The notes under the pieces were generated by a model. That model was not told where the DNA came from. It made no database searches and was given only the letters and a program-made list of their open reading frames with translations. From positions 10,424,880 through 10,488,879 of the forward strand of contig CM028336.1 in NCBI GenBank assembly GCA_016647705.1: 64,000 bases of DNA, given 5' to 3'. Below are positions 45,243-57,160 of the stretch, piece by piece (position 1 is the stretch's first letter; each line of letters opens with the position of its first letter). This DNA comes from Eucommia ulmoides. Its lineage: Eukaryota; Streptophyta; Magnoliopsida; Garryales; Eucommiaceae. A program made the position numbers and the translations under genes.

Positions 45243-45611
45243 ATGGGTAGCGGAGAAAAGCAGCAGCAGCAGCACCACCAACTGAATTTCCACCTCCATT
45301 TTAGTGGGAAAAGGGAGATACCCAAGGGGTGCGTGGCGGTGATGGTGGGTCAAGGGGAGGAGCAGCAGCGGTTCGTGGTGCCGGTGATCCATGTTAACCA
45401 CCCGCTGTTTATTCAGCTGCTGAAGGAGGCGGAGGAGGAGTACGGTTTCGATCAGAAAGGTCCGATCACCATACCCTGCCATGTGGAGGAGTTCCGCCAT
45501 GTTCAGGGCATGATTGACCGGGAAAAGTCCCACCACCACAGCCACCACCACCACCACGGAGACCATCACCACCACCACCACCACCACCACATGTGGTGCT
45601 TCAAGGCTTGA
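45243..45611 (+). CDS. SAUR32: SAUR32-like auxin-responsive protein
   Basis: Intact, intronless 122-residue gene, the only convincing host gene here. Residues 24-93 form the SAUR domain: REIPKGCVAVMVG, RFVVPVIHVNHPLF, LLKEAEEEYGFDQKG, ITIPCHVEEF. EEQQRFVVPV and the DQKG/IPCHVEEF block match the SAUR32 branch (Arabidopsis At2g46690 type). SAURs are small plant proteins; several promote cell expansion by inhibiting PP2C.D phosphatases and so activating plasma-membrane H+-ATPases, but SAUR32 itself is less studied. The N terminus is Gln/His-rich. Residues 97-116 hold 17 His, more than I recall in relatives, then the conserved-type end MWCFKA. The start is the first in-frame ATG after the leader. 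A TATA box lies at 44951. No AATAAA is obvious downstream. A minus-strand frame across it (45183-45590) is a shadow of its codon pattern. Confidence 0.92.
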   Translation: MGSGEKQQQQHHQLNFHLHFSGKREIPKGCVAVMVGQGEEQQRFVVPVIHVNHPLFIQLLKEAEEEYGFDQKGPITIPCHVEEFRHVQGMIDREKSHHHSHHHHHGDHHHHHHHHHMWCFKA

Positions 45612-47129
45612 TGCAGCGGTTATCGTTGTGTGATTTCACGGTCTGCGAAGGTGATCCAATCCTGTAAAAAGAAAAAAAGAAAAATTGTTGGTTTTGATTT
45701 CTTGTGTTTTTACTTCTTTTTTTTTTGGGTTGACAATTAATTGTATACACAGATTATTGTAGAATATTTTGATTTTTGATAAGAACATCAATGTTGTGTG
45801 TTAGGTGTGTTTGGTTTGCAACTATTTTTTAAAAATATTTTTATATTATTTTTTATTGGTAAATAACATAAAATTTGCAACTATTTTTTAAAAATATTTT
45901 TATATTATTTTTTATTGGTAAATAACATAAAATTTACAATTATAACTATTTATATTATATAATTTTTTTCGATTCAACCTTACGAGAAAATAAATTTAAA
46001 ATTGCAAACTCTGCGCTTGGAATTTTTGGATTTGTTTGGTTAAAAAAATAATATTTTCTATCACAATTTATTTCACTATTTATACATATATTATTATAAT
46101 TATTTATTAATTTTAACAATTAAAACATACTACTTAATTATATGATATAAAAATATGAAGTAAAATTTAATTTTAATTTAGTTGTTAGGGATTGAGAAAT
46201 ATTTGGACATAATTTCTCTTTAAAAAAAATCATAAATTAATCATTTATATTTGACAACAATCTCAAATATTAATTAAAAAAAAAATCGAAATATCATTCT
46301 GATCATCATAACTACATTTATAAATCTCATGAACTGGAATTTGTGTATTTGACCAGAATATTGGAAAAGGGAGAAAATAAATTGTAATAAATGAATGATA
46401 ATTAATATCACAAAAAACTATGAAAAATATTATTTTGATTTACCATTTATTTACCTACTTAAATAGTCTTTAATTATAATTTTTTTATTAGCAATAAATA
46501 GTAAAATTAGTGTAAAATGTAAATATTATTTTATTTATTTATTTTTTCATAAGTACAAAATTAAGAAATAAAAATGTGGTTCTGGCTCTGGCTCGGCTGA
46601 TCCTTTCCATACAAGTTGCCTTTACTTTTTGGTCACGGCATCGGCGGAGGATAATAATAGGAGAACTAAATTACATTTTGTCCCTTGAAAGTATGGATTA
46701 ACTCTCAATTTATACCCAAATAATTTTAAATTCATCATATTTCTCACTAGAATTCTATATTTGTGTTTAATTTAATCTATTTTTAGGGGAATATTCAAAA
46801 TATAATTCGTAATTAGGAGGAAAATTGAAAAAATTAAAACATTAAGGTGAAAAATGAATCTTGATCCATAATTTGGGGGCTTAAACTGTAATAATTGATT
46901 CGTTTAGGTGGTTGAGCACTGCGCACCAATGAAAATCGAAAGCGGGTGGGTCCGGGAGTCCCCCCGGCATCGACCTTTGTCCTTTCATTTATTCTGGTGA
47001 CCAATGATTAGAAATAGGATTGGACAGTTGGCAGCCCCCCAAACTTTTTCTCCGTTCCACACTAATTCTATCTCCATTGATCGCGCTCAAGGCTCCTTTT
47101 TCTTCGGTGAAAATGTCATTAACCACCCC
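45612..47129. other. AT-rich intergenic DNA with a 59-bp tandem duplication
   Basis: 45612-45800 is the probable SAUR 3' region. 45818-45876 and 45877-45935 are near-perfect 59-bp copies (GCAACTATTTTTTAAAAATA start). 46660-46900 has phrases like AAATTACATTTTGTCCCTTG that resemble eroded foldback elements. No gene recognised. Confidence 0.5.
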
Positions 47130-48700
47130 CTTAAAGTTTAGGTGATATTTTTGGTTCCCAAGCCCACTACTACAATTTTTAAGTTTACCTTCAACCTTCT
47201 TTTTATTTCATCAAAATTCCAATTCAAAATATATATTATTTTTTATGATAAAAAAATTCGCTCAATTAATTTCAAAAATATTCGCTATCCTGTTATAACC
47301 ACAACAAATATTCGCTATCACTGCCATCGTCATAACGAATATTTACTATCAGCTTCACAACAAACATTTATTATCACTACCGCAATCAATACAACAAATA
47401 TTTATAGCACGCTATTGGCATAACAAATATTTATATCACGTTACTAGCACAACAAATATTTGTTATCACCACCGCCATCATCACAACAAATATTCACAAC
47501 CATTACTGACACCACCACAATAAACTTTTACTATCACCACCGCGATAAACATTCTTGTCACCGCCACTATCAGAACAACTATTCGTTATCACAACTACCA
47601 CTGCAGTAAAAATTCACTATGACCGATCACAATAAAAATCACATCATCGCTATTGCCACAACAACAAATATTCATTATCACCATAACTAAGCAAATACTT
47701 TTTAATATCATTATCACCCTAACAAATATTCGCTATCATAACCGTCACTGCCATCACGACAATAAATAATGAAAAAAATAAACAATAACTATTATAATAT
47801 ACAATAAAAATTGAAAAAAATACAAAATAATAAAAAAATCAACCATAAATATTTACTATCACCACAACAAATATATAATAAATGATGATTGAAACAAATC
47901 CAAAAACATATCTGGTTAGAAAAAAAAATAAAATAAAGCCCTAAAAACTGGATTTGGTTTATGTTAAAAAAAAGGAAAAAAATCCAGATCTGAAAACCAA
48001 ACCAGATCTGGACGTTAAAAAAAAGCCACATATGGAAAATAGACTAGATCTAGTCTCTAGATTTGCAGGGAAAGCAGATTAGGTTTCCAGATTTGAACGT
48101 TAAAAAAATCAAGATCTAGAAACCAGACTAGATCTAGTACTCTAGATCTAGAGGAAAGAATGGGGAGGGAGAGAGATCTGGTAGCACGGCATTGGCGGTG
48201 GCACCACGTTGGTGGTGAGTTAAGCGTTGGGCATGGCATGGGTTGCGCGTTCTGGGCAGATCTAGCCATGGTGGTCACGATTGCCAGATCTGTGGTGATG
48301 GCACAGGGTTGGTGGTGATGTGGTAGTTCGGCGATTGATAGATGTTGATACAACACTGCACGGTGGTGGTATGACATTAGTGGCACAGAGTGGTGCCCGA
48401 TGTCATTGTTGGAGCCGAAATGGAAGAAGAGGAGAATGTTGGTGGCTGCAAGTTGTTCTTGTTGTTGATGTTTTAGGGTGTTCTTGTGTTTAATTAGTTT
48501 TTATTTTTTTTAATCCCTCAAGTTTCACTAGGGAGTGAGTTTTAGTGATGAAATGAAGAAAAATTAGCTATTGAAGGCCACGTGCTAATCACAGTTCATT
48601 TTTATCCAAAATTATCAACAATGTTTTAATTTTACGAAATTGAAACAAATGTAAAACTTAAGGGACCAAATGTGTAATTTGGCAAACTTAAGGATGTACA
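47130..48700. mobile_element. Minisatellite-bearing repeat, inverted relative to 21 kb
   Basis: Left edge CTTAAAGTTTAGGTGATATT and right edge (complement) CTTAAGTTTGCCAAATTACA, then TTTGGTCCC, form an imperfect terminal inverted repeat of about 30 bp. 47280-47760 is an array of AACAAATATTCGCTATCACC-like units. 47930-48140 repeats CCAGATCTGG / CTAGATCTAG phrases. The same array in opposite orientation occurs at 21003-21620. Open frames (48057-48386 and 47142-47423) are low-complexity. Perhaps a large MITE; superfamily unknown. Confidence 0.5.
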
Positions 48701-49073
48701 TCGACACCCAACTGGGACCAAAATGTAAATTTCCCATCAATATATTGCCTTTGCACATAAAAATCCCTACTGCATTGAAAGTCTGAAACTACACAAATCA
48801 AATCTAACGACCAACACCAAAACAAACAAACCCCTCAAGTAGTAGAACGACAAAAGCAAAGACAAAACTAACACAAAAGCAACGAAAAAAATCCAAGCCT
48901 AGCATCAGCCAACTAGAACAACCAGTCCACTTGTATAACTATAAGGTGCTCATGAGGAATAAAATCAATAATGACAGTTTAATTCTGTTTTTGTCAGAAA
49001 TAATGGTGAAAATATTAGTATTAATTAATATAATTAATTTTTTAAAGATTCTGAATTATTTAATAAATTTATA
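48701..49073. other. Non-coding DNA
   Basis: Nothing recognised. It ends with the left copy of the LINE target duplication at 49074-49094. Confidence 0.4.
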
Positions 49074-49109
49074 TCCAATGAAATAATATTCATACAACAA
49101 CAACAACTA

Positions 49110-49374
49110 AATTTTTGTCCCACTTAAGTACGCCAGTTACATGAATCCGTTTACGACATAATAAACGATCAAAGGTTATCCTCTCAATCAGGTTCAATGT
49201 CATCAAATCAATTTTAATAGTCTCGTCCTAAGTCTTCTTAGGCCTACCTCTCCGTCTAATAGCCCCTTGCACTTGAACTAAATCGCATTTTCTCACTGGT
49301 GCTTCTATGGATCTTCTATGCACATGTCCCAACCACCGTAAACGATTTTCTTTCATCTTCTCTTTGATGGGTGA
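49110..49374 (-). pseudogene. LINE C-terminal end and 3' UTR
   Basis: Complement of about 49240-49374 reads KMKENRLRWLGHVHRRSIEA, then VRKCDLVQVQG and RRRGRPKKT with a stop, the C-terminal signature of plant RTE proteins. A short 3' UTR leads to the TTG tail. Cut off from the rest of the ORF by the solo LTR that starts at 49375. Confidence 0.8.
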
Positions 49375-51502
49375 TGTTGATCTTAAGATTTTGATGAACA
49401 ATTAAGTATTGATATTTTAATGGAACTAATATTTAATTGAGTGTTTCAGTTATTTAAAGTTCCAGTAATGAAGACGTCAAATTAAATGGATGAGAAATAA
49501 AGATGTCAAGATGATGAAGAAGAATTAAGAGTTTGAAGAAATTAGGGAAAACAATTTTGGTGAATCTTAACTCTTAATATCTCATTTAGGAACACACACA
49601 TGACACAAAATGTATTTTATATTTTATATGTGTTTTGATTAAGTTAAATTATTTGCTCCTATGTGAAATAAGAAGAAATAATGTTAAATGACTAAAATGG
49701 AATATAAGAATATTAGTGGAGCTAATCAAGAAGAAGAAAATGGTTAAATGGGTGAAATCGTAAAAGAAAATAAGTTAAAAACGTATTCAGATAAGAGATC
49801 CAGTGAAAGCAGTCGACTGATGAGTCGAGCAGACATAAAAGCTGTACCATCCTGTATCTTTAAGTCGACCGACAGGTCGACCGTCCAAGAAGACTGAACT
49901 CTCTGAATCAACAAGTTGACCGATAGGTCGATCGGTGAAATAATACTGAACTCTCTGAATCTGTGAGTTGACCGGGCGGTCGACCAATGCACGTCGCAGC
50001 GATAATTTGGCTACAACCTGAATTGGGTAGTCGACTGGGCAGTCAACTGAACGCACTGTTTCAGGATACTATTTGATTCGAGATTATATCTAAAAATAGC
50101 CATTTTTTGTTAGGATTTGAGAGAGATTTCGGGGATATTCTCTATATTTAAGATATGATTCATATACTAATTAAATCATTTTAATATGGTTTATTAAATA
50201 TTAATGTTTCTCAATTTGGTACTTGAAATAGATTCTATACTTATTTATTTAGATTGAGAAATACTTTGGGGGTTTAATTGAGAGTTTTGAAAGTTGTTAT
50301 TAAGTATAATTGAACCTAAATGAAGTCCTTATGATATAAGGAATCTATAAGAGTTTTTAATTGTCATGACACTTGTAAACTAGCCATTAGAAGACTGATT
50401 ACATGTTCATTTAAATAGACCTGCGAATTTCATTAGCAAAATTAAGCAGTAAATAAGAGAGAAATTATATCATATCATAAGAGTGAGCTTTTCTAAGAGA
50501 TATCTTTCTGAGAGTTTGTCAATTATTCTAAGAGTGATCTTGAAAATCAATTGCGATTAATCTTTTCTGCTACCGGATCTGAAGTTTCATTACTTATCTA
50601 ATTATTATGTAGATTCCGGGTGAGATCTTTCTAATTATATTCTTTCATTGCATTATTTGTTTATTGTTTGGAAATTGACCTTAGAAATTGTTTCTGATTT
50701 TGAAGAAAATATTTTTACAAACAATTTCTTAAATCTGATTACGTGCTTCAATTTGCTACCTATATTCTTGTTAAAATCAGATTTTTGAATCTCACATATT
50801 TCTATCATTAGTTGACATATTAATCGAGTTATTGTTTATCTGGAGTGGTAGAAGCTCCGAGTGAGATTTACTTCTTATCAATTTTTGTATTGGTGAGTTG
50901 TGACAGATTAAATACTGTTGGGGATATTTAATCAAGGGTAATCAAGTTTCAATTTCTTCCTGTAAAGAGATTGAGGTAGTAATTCTTCCTGAATAGAATT
51001 AGTTTGAGTGATTTGTAAAGGTTTCATATTTACCTAGGAAAATGATACTTGGAGTGTTTTGAAAGGTTTTGATTCTTGAGCCTCAATATTAAAAAGAATT
51101 AGGATATTCTTTAACCTATAAAAAGTAGATGTTCTTCCTTAGCCTGAGAAAAGGAAATTGTAAAGGTTGATTATGAGCCTATAAAAGAATTATTGTGCGG
51201 GTTTGGTTCCTACCTTTAAAGGGATTTTGGTTTTAGTGAGTGCGACTTCCGTGGAGCTCGGGGGACTGGATTAGCCAAGAGTAGCTTGGTGAACCAGTAT
51301 AAATCTGTCTGTGTGTTACTATATTTTACTTTGCTATTTTTATTGTTTGAGTGTGCACTTAGATTTATTATAATTCCGCTGTGGTATAAAGATAGTAATT
51401 AATTTAGGCATAAAATTAATTATTTGATTTATTCAAGTTTTATTCTGATATATTTTTAATTACCCAATTCACCCCCCTCTTGGGTATTTTACTGGGCCAA
51501 CA
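49375..51502 (+). mobile_element. Copia-type solo LTR with GTCGAC repeats, copy 2
   Basis: 2,128 bp from TGTTGA to GGGCCAACA with a perfect 5-bp TSD, GGTGA (49370-49374 and 51503-51507), inserted in the LINE. No internal region or second LTR, so a solo LTR left by recombination. 49800-50060 holds repeated GTCGACCG-type motifs. The right third has GAAGCTCCGAGTGAG and CCCCCCTCTTGGG. Orientation follows the terminal TG...CA reading and is shared with copy 1. Probably Ty1/copia. Confidence 0.85.
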
Positions 51503-51507
51503 GGTGA

Positions 51508-52764
51508 TATTCTTAAATTCTCTCTATTGGTTTCATTCTTGATTTTATCCATTTTCGTTTTCTTACTCATCTACAGTAACTTCTCATTTTGGTTACACTA
51601 ATATTTTGGACATATTTTATTTTTACTGCCCAACATTCTGAATCATATAGAAGCATCGGTCTTACTGCAGTTTCGTAGAATTTTTCTTTGAATTTCAATG
51701 GTATTCTATGATCATATATCACTCACCCCAACTGCACTTTTCCACTTCAACCATCCTACTTTAACTCTATGAGTAATATCCTCCTTAGTTTCGTCATTAC
51801 TCTAAATCATTAAACCTAAATATCTAAAATGATCCACCTTTGGAACCTCATTATCTCTAATTTTTACCACACCATCGTCTCTTCGGGATTTCTAAAATTG
51901 CAATGCATGTATTCTGTCTTACTTTTGCTAACCTTCAAGCTTTTAGATTCTAAAACTTCTCTGCATCTTTCTAACTTAGTATTAAGACATATTCTATTTT
52001 AATCAATTAGTACTATGTTATCTACAAATAACATACTCCAGGGTACTCCATCTTGAATATATTTTGTTAGCCCATCCATCACTAGAACAAAAATGTAAGG
52101 ATATAAAGATGATCTTTGATATAAGCCTATATCAATAGGAAATGCACAAGTATCGCCTCCTCCTGTTAGAATACTAGTGACTATACATTCATACTTATCC
52201 TTAATTATCTCAATATATACGTTGGATGCATGTTTCTTTTCTAGGACCTACCACAAAACTTCTCTGGGTACCCGATCATAAGCCTTCTTTAGGTCCACAA
52301 TATAAATCTTTCTTATTCTCTCTATATTTTTTCATTAATCACTTGAGTAAATAGATAGTTTTAGTGGTTGATCGGCTGAACATAAATCCAAATTGGTTAT
52401 CTTCTATACTCGTTTCATGTCTTATTCTATATTCTATCAATATCTCCCAAAATTTCATAATATGGCTCATAAATTTTATGCCCCGGTAGTTCCTGAAACT
52501 TTGAACAACCTCTTTATTTTTATAGATGGGCACTAAGATACTCCTCCTCCAGTCATCAGGCATTGTTTTAGTCCTCAAAATGTCATTAAAAAGTCTAGTC
52601 AACCACTCTATCCCAAAATCTCTCAGATCTTTCCACACCTCTATTGAAATCTCATCTGACCTTATTGCTCCTCCAATCTTCATTTTCCTTAGTGCTATTC
52701 TAATTTCTAAAATCCTGATTCTTCTATGAAACCTATAAATTTTATCTGAAGGTAAACTAGACAA
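51508..52764 (-). pseudogene. LINE reverse transcriptase remnant
   Basis: Minus strand. 52339-52764 reads WLTRLFNDILRTKTMPDDWR, LVPIYKNKE, NYRGIKFMSHIMKFWE, NQFGFMFSRST, the RT fingers of RTE elements. Further on (52258-52300) is DLKKAYDRVPREV. The catalytic box normally read FADD appears as FVDN near 52010-52040, so the enzyme is dead even apart from frameshifts. RT would copy LINE RNA at the target nick. Confidence 0.85.
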
Positions 52765-53199
52765 CTCTAAATTAGATTCTCTAGCGTTGTTCTCATTAAA
52801 TAAACTATAAAAATAACTTTATAATTTCTCCATCGTTCAATAATCTTTTTATTCTTCACCAGGACCTTCTCATTATCGTTTTTAATGCACCTGACATTTC
52901 CTATATCTCTAATGTTTTGTTCACGTCGCTTTGCGAGTTTAAATATGTCCCTTTATCCAACTTTCGTATCTAATTTTTGATACAAATTATCATATGCCCG
53001 AAACTTTAATTCTTTAATTACTTTTCTTGTCTTCGTTTTTGCATGTTTATATTTCTCCCAACTCTTTTTGCTTCGACATTTTTGTCATTCCTTATAAGTT
53101 ATTTTTTTATCAGAATGACTTTTTGGACCTCCTCATTCCACTACTAATTTTCTTTATATTGTGGTCCATCTCCTCTAAAAACGCCTAAAACTTTTCTTT

Positions 53200-54156
53200 C
53201 TATCTTTCTAATACGACTCGCCATATCACTCTACATTTTGTTCATTTTCTCATATCTTTTCTGTAACTCATGATTGCTAATTTTATCATTAAACAACTCC
53301 ATTGTCTCAACTCTTAGATCTCTCCAGCGTATCCTTACATACCTACTTATCTTAAAATCGCGCTTCCACCCCTGAAACTTCAAATCGATTACCATCAGTC
53401 TATGTTGGGCAACAATACTCTCTCCGAGTATAATCTTACAATCCTTACATATTAAGTGATATCTCGTTCTAGTAAGGACAAAGTCCATTTGGCTATTCAT
53501 CTGTCCACTTTTAAATGTGATAAGGCGCTCATCTCTCTTCTTAAAATATGTATTTAGAAGAACCAAATCATACGCCATAGAAAAATCTAAAATCATCTCA
53601 CCCATTGCATTCTTCTCCCTAAATCCATAACCACCATGTACTTTCTAAAAAATTCTTATTTCCTTTCCTACATGTCCATTCAAATCCCTCCCAATAAATA
53701 TTTTTTCTTGGTTAGGTATAATTTGAAGAACTTCCTCCATATTCTCTCAAAATTGTCGTCTAACATCCTCTTGCAATCCCACTTGGGGAGCGTACACATT
53801 AATAGCGTTAATGACATCCCCTTCAACTACCACCTTTATAATCATTATCCTATCTCTAATTTTCTTAATAGAGACCATGCTATCCTTTAAATATCTATCT
53901 ACTATAATACTCATCCCATTCTTATGTCTGTCCTTTCCCGTATACCATAACTTATACTCCGTACTCTCAATTTCTCTAGACCTCTCTCCAACCCACTTAG
54001 TTTCCGCAAGCAAAGAATATTAATCCTCTTTCTGCTCGTCACATCCACCAATTTTCTAGTCTTACTCGTCAAAGTACCTACATTCCAAGTTGCTAACCTA
54101 AGCCTATTTACATGGACTAGCTTCTTTATCCGCACTCGTCCACCATAATGTGACAA
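53200..54156 (-). pseudogene. LINE AP-endonuclease remnant
   Basis: Minus strand, two or three frames. 53911-54156 contains RLRLATWNVGTLTSK, the start of the exonuclease-endonuclease-phosphatase fold. 53747-54013 has YKLWYTGKDRHKNGMSIIVD and INVYAPQVG. 53231-53605 has GEMILDFSMAYDLVLLNTYF, LITFKSGQMNSQMDFVLTR and the QHRLMVIDL end. The frame jumps between these show at least two frameshifts. The domain nicks target DNA in intact relatives. Confidence 0.85.
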
Positions 54157-54460
54157 CCCTTACTTATTCAATACTATATCCGGGCAAAAACACAGCGCAT
54201 TACTTTGGGGCGACACCCTAACCCACCCTTACTCATTTTTCACTATATTTAGGCAGTGGTAACGTAGCGGGTTGCTAGTAGAGGACGCCCCAACATTTAA
54301 AGGTATTCGGATTCATGTCATAAGAGTTCTGACAAAATTTTACGTTGGCTATCAACTACCTAACGCAACTTTCCTCCTTTACTCGGGTTTGGGACCGACT
54401 GTGTAAAGAATATAGCATAAAACATCCACAAACAAAGTTTCCAATGAAATAATATTCATA

Positions 54461-56557
54461 AATAACAAAAATTCATCTATCAACGAAATTTGTTGTTGAA
54501 TGTAATTTACAACAAACATTACAAAATGTTAGAACAATTCATAATAAGTATACCAGAAATCCAATCCATGCGACGATAAATATTTCAGAATGTAAAAATA
54601 TGACAATGAATATTTCAGAACACTAACCAACATCACAAATTTATATTCTTCAATAATAAATTTAAATTCATGAAATCAGTGAATAGTAATATAATACTTA
54701 CAACCTTTTACCGATAATAATACAAGAAATTGTAATGATCGAGGCAATCGTTTGACGATATTTTCTTAAAGCAAATCTCGCATATACTCAAGTGCTTACA
54801 ATTGCTCAGACGTTTGCTTCGCATGATACAATGATTACGATCCTCTAATACTAGCACTCAAAATCAAAGATCAAATCCAAATCCATGACCCATGACTCAA
54901 CGTGGGTTTGAAATTCAAACATAGATTATAAATGTATGTTAAGTGTTTTCCAATTATTAATATGGGATTATTCATTGTACATATTTCAATCAACTTTAAG
55001 AGATTTCTATGAAAGATAATTTTTCATTCATATTTTAATGATTTTTGACACATCAAAATTTCATATTCATTTTCTCACTAAGAATGACGTATTGATAAAT
55101 AAAAACATCTCAATCGACGATTAAATTACATTAATAATTTGAGTTAAAATAATCTAAAAAATATTTTTATCTAATAGTCCCCCACATTAATGATTAACTG
55201 GATAAACATGTATACATAATGTAGACGCAAGAGAAAGAAAGAGCTCAATAAGAAAACAATTACATTATAATAAGTAGATTTTAGCCTTGAACCTTCCCTA
55301 GTAAGATTATATCAGATTTACTCAGTCAACCAATGAACTTGATGTCTTGAATTATTCAACGTTTAGTGTAAATCAAAACAATAGAAATCACACAACTGCG
55401 TCTAGACACTATTCATTCTATGGTTGCGTCGTTTTGGCCCTAAACACCCTAATTGTGTCGTGAGTGCTATAGAGAATTTAACATTTTCATTTTCATGGAA
55501 CCGACCAAGTTCACACTCATATAGATGATTTCCTTTGAAATTTATTCTCTAATAGTCTACTTGATAATATCAAGTTCTAAAAATCACAAACACATATTTC
55601 AATCATCCTATTTCATCGATCCTAGGAATGAGTAATAGATATTAACTCTACGCAGTAACACACACAGTCGCTTTCATAATTCGGTTGTCCTTTCGAACCT
55701 AGATCTTAGGATCTCTAGTGATCATTCCTGATTCCATACCTATTTTATTCTTTTGATCTGTATTTTTCTATGTTTTTTAGTGTGTTTTTATTTATAGTAA
55801 GTTCATTTTTGTGTTTTACGAAAATCAGAGCAAAAACACGCATTTTGCGAGCATTACAATGTTGATATTGTCTCTCTTTTTTCGCTAAATAAAGAACTAT
55901 AAATGCTTACGGCATAAGTGAGAGATGTAAGTTCAACTTCCCAGACATTTTGAGTTAAAAGTTATTCTCATCTGAGATACTTACTCTCACGCTGGAAGTT
56001 TTTCACTGGAATCCAAACTCCCTGGTATAAGAATTTGTGCAAGTTCATTCAGTGCAAGGAGCAAAGGACTATAGGGACTTTTTACTAACTACTGTATCCC
56101 AATTTCTAATATCATCAAACATTAATGGGACTATTTTAAAATATAATTTTTTATTCATATCTTAATAAGTTTTGACAAATTAATAGTTCACATTCATCTT
56201 GTTACTAAGAAAAAACATATTAATTTATAAAAATATCTCAATCAATAATATATTTTTATCTAACATATTAATATATAAAAATATCTCAATCAATAATTAA
56301 ATTACACTAATAATTTAGAGTTAAAGTAGTGCACAAATTATTTTTATCAAACACTTTTCTTGGTGGAATTCGCTAAATTTTCATCTCGTTATGATCTATG
56401 AATTGACATCCATTATCGTTAACTTTTGCCGTGTGCCCAAATTTTTTTTTTGTAAAAATTACTAAATTAGTGAAATTCACAAAATGTGGTGGAATTCACT
56501 AAATTTGTAGAATTTGGAAAACTAACATTAGAATTCTGAACGTTGGAATTTGGAAAA

Positions 56558-56560
<3 letters not shown>
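54461..56560. other. AT-rich intergenic DNA
   Basis: No gene, RNA or repeat boundary I can support. Short inverted and direct phrases occur (for example AATATTTCAGAA near 54583 and 54608). A duplicated ATATAAAAATATCTCAATCA phrase lies near 56230-56300. Confidence 0.4.

Positions 56561-56561
<1 letters not shown>

Positions 56562-56609
<48 letters not shown>
56562..56609. repeat. (AT)n microsatellite
   Basis: Uninterrupted AT dinucleotide run of about 48 bases, at the left edge of a foldback element. Confidence 0.95.
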
Positions 56610-56612
<3 letters not shown>

Positions 56613-57050
56613 TTTAACGCCTCTACTTCAAAAAATTATACTTTACTTATTTCTATTTTTGAACAAAGTGACAAATTAACTTTTTCCCGTTCAAATTAAC
56701 AAAATATACCTAAAAATGTATGGAATTAAATTTTTTATTCATTTTTTAATGAAATAGACAAAATTGCTCATTTATTATGATTTTGATTTAATTTTTTCAT
56801 TAGAATTATTTTTAAAAAAATTAAATTTAAAATAAAAGGACAATTTCATCTATTTCATCAAAAAATTAGATGAAAATTTTAATTTCATCAATTTTGAGTA
56901 AGTTTTGTTAATTTAAACGAAAAAAAAAAAATTAGTTTTTCACTTTGTTCAAAAGTTGAAATAGGCAAAATGTAGCATTGTAAAGTGGAAGGGGACAAAA
57001 TGATAATTAAATAAAGTAGAGGAAAATAAAAGATAATTTACTCTTTTTAT
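56610..57050. mobile_element. Foldback element of the TA-rich type
   Basis: Left arm (CACTTTAACGCCTCTACTTC; TTTTTGAACAAAGTGACAAA) pairs with the right arm read in complement (TCCTCTACTTTATTTAATTA; TTTTGAACAAAGTGAAAAAC). Arms are about 150 bp, with an inner AT-rich part that also folds. No coding. Similar in style to 16605-17115. Confidence 0.6.
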
Positions 57051-57134
57051 TATATCCTCTATTTTTAAGTTTTAAATTTTTTTTATCCTATTTGTAGGCA
57101 ACTTATGTTTTATGTTTTAGTACTTATTAATATA

Positions 57135-57160
57135 CTAGGTGGAGAGCATTTGCGAGACAC
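57135..57160 (-). mobile_element. Possible non-autonomous Helitron 3' end
   Basis: On the minus strand GGCACGTGTCTCGCAAATGC, then TCTCCAC and CTAG followed by T: a worn GCACGTG hairpin some seven to ten bases before CTAG|T, the arrangement of Helitron 3' ends. The hairpin arms agree at about five of seven positions. The matching 5' end was not identified. Confidence 0.35.

Larger units (their letters stand above)
49095..54439 (-). mobile_element. RTE-clade LINE, near full length but decayed
   Basis: Minus-strand non-LTR retrotransposon bounded by a perfect 21-bp TSD (49074-49094 and 54440-54460; core CCAATGAAATAATATTCATA). Its 3' end is a (TTG)n tail (complement of 49095-49106), a hallmark of plant RTE elements. 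The 5' leader complement carries GTCCCAAACCCGAGTAAAGG (54379-54398). One ORF in the family: AP endonuclease, then RT, then a C-terminal RLRWLGHVHRR domain. Without the 2.1-kb solo LTR inside, the LINE is about 3.2 kb, the usual RTE length. Several frameshifts and stops. Confidence 0.88.

Noticed and set aside
45183-45590. 135-codon minus-strand frame opposite the SAUR gene
   Set aside because: Val/Leu-rich shadow of the CAC/CAT and codon pattern of the real gene; no family match.
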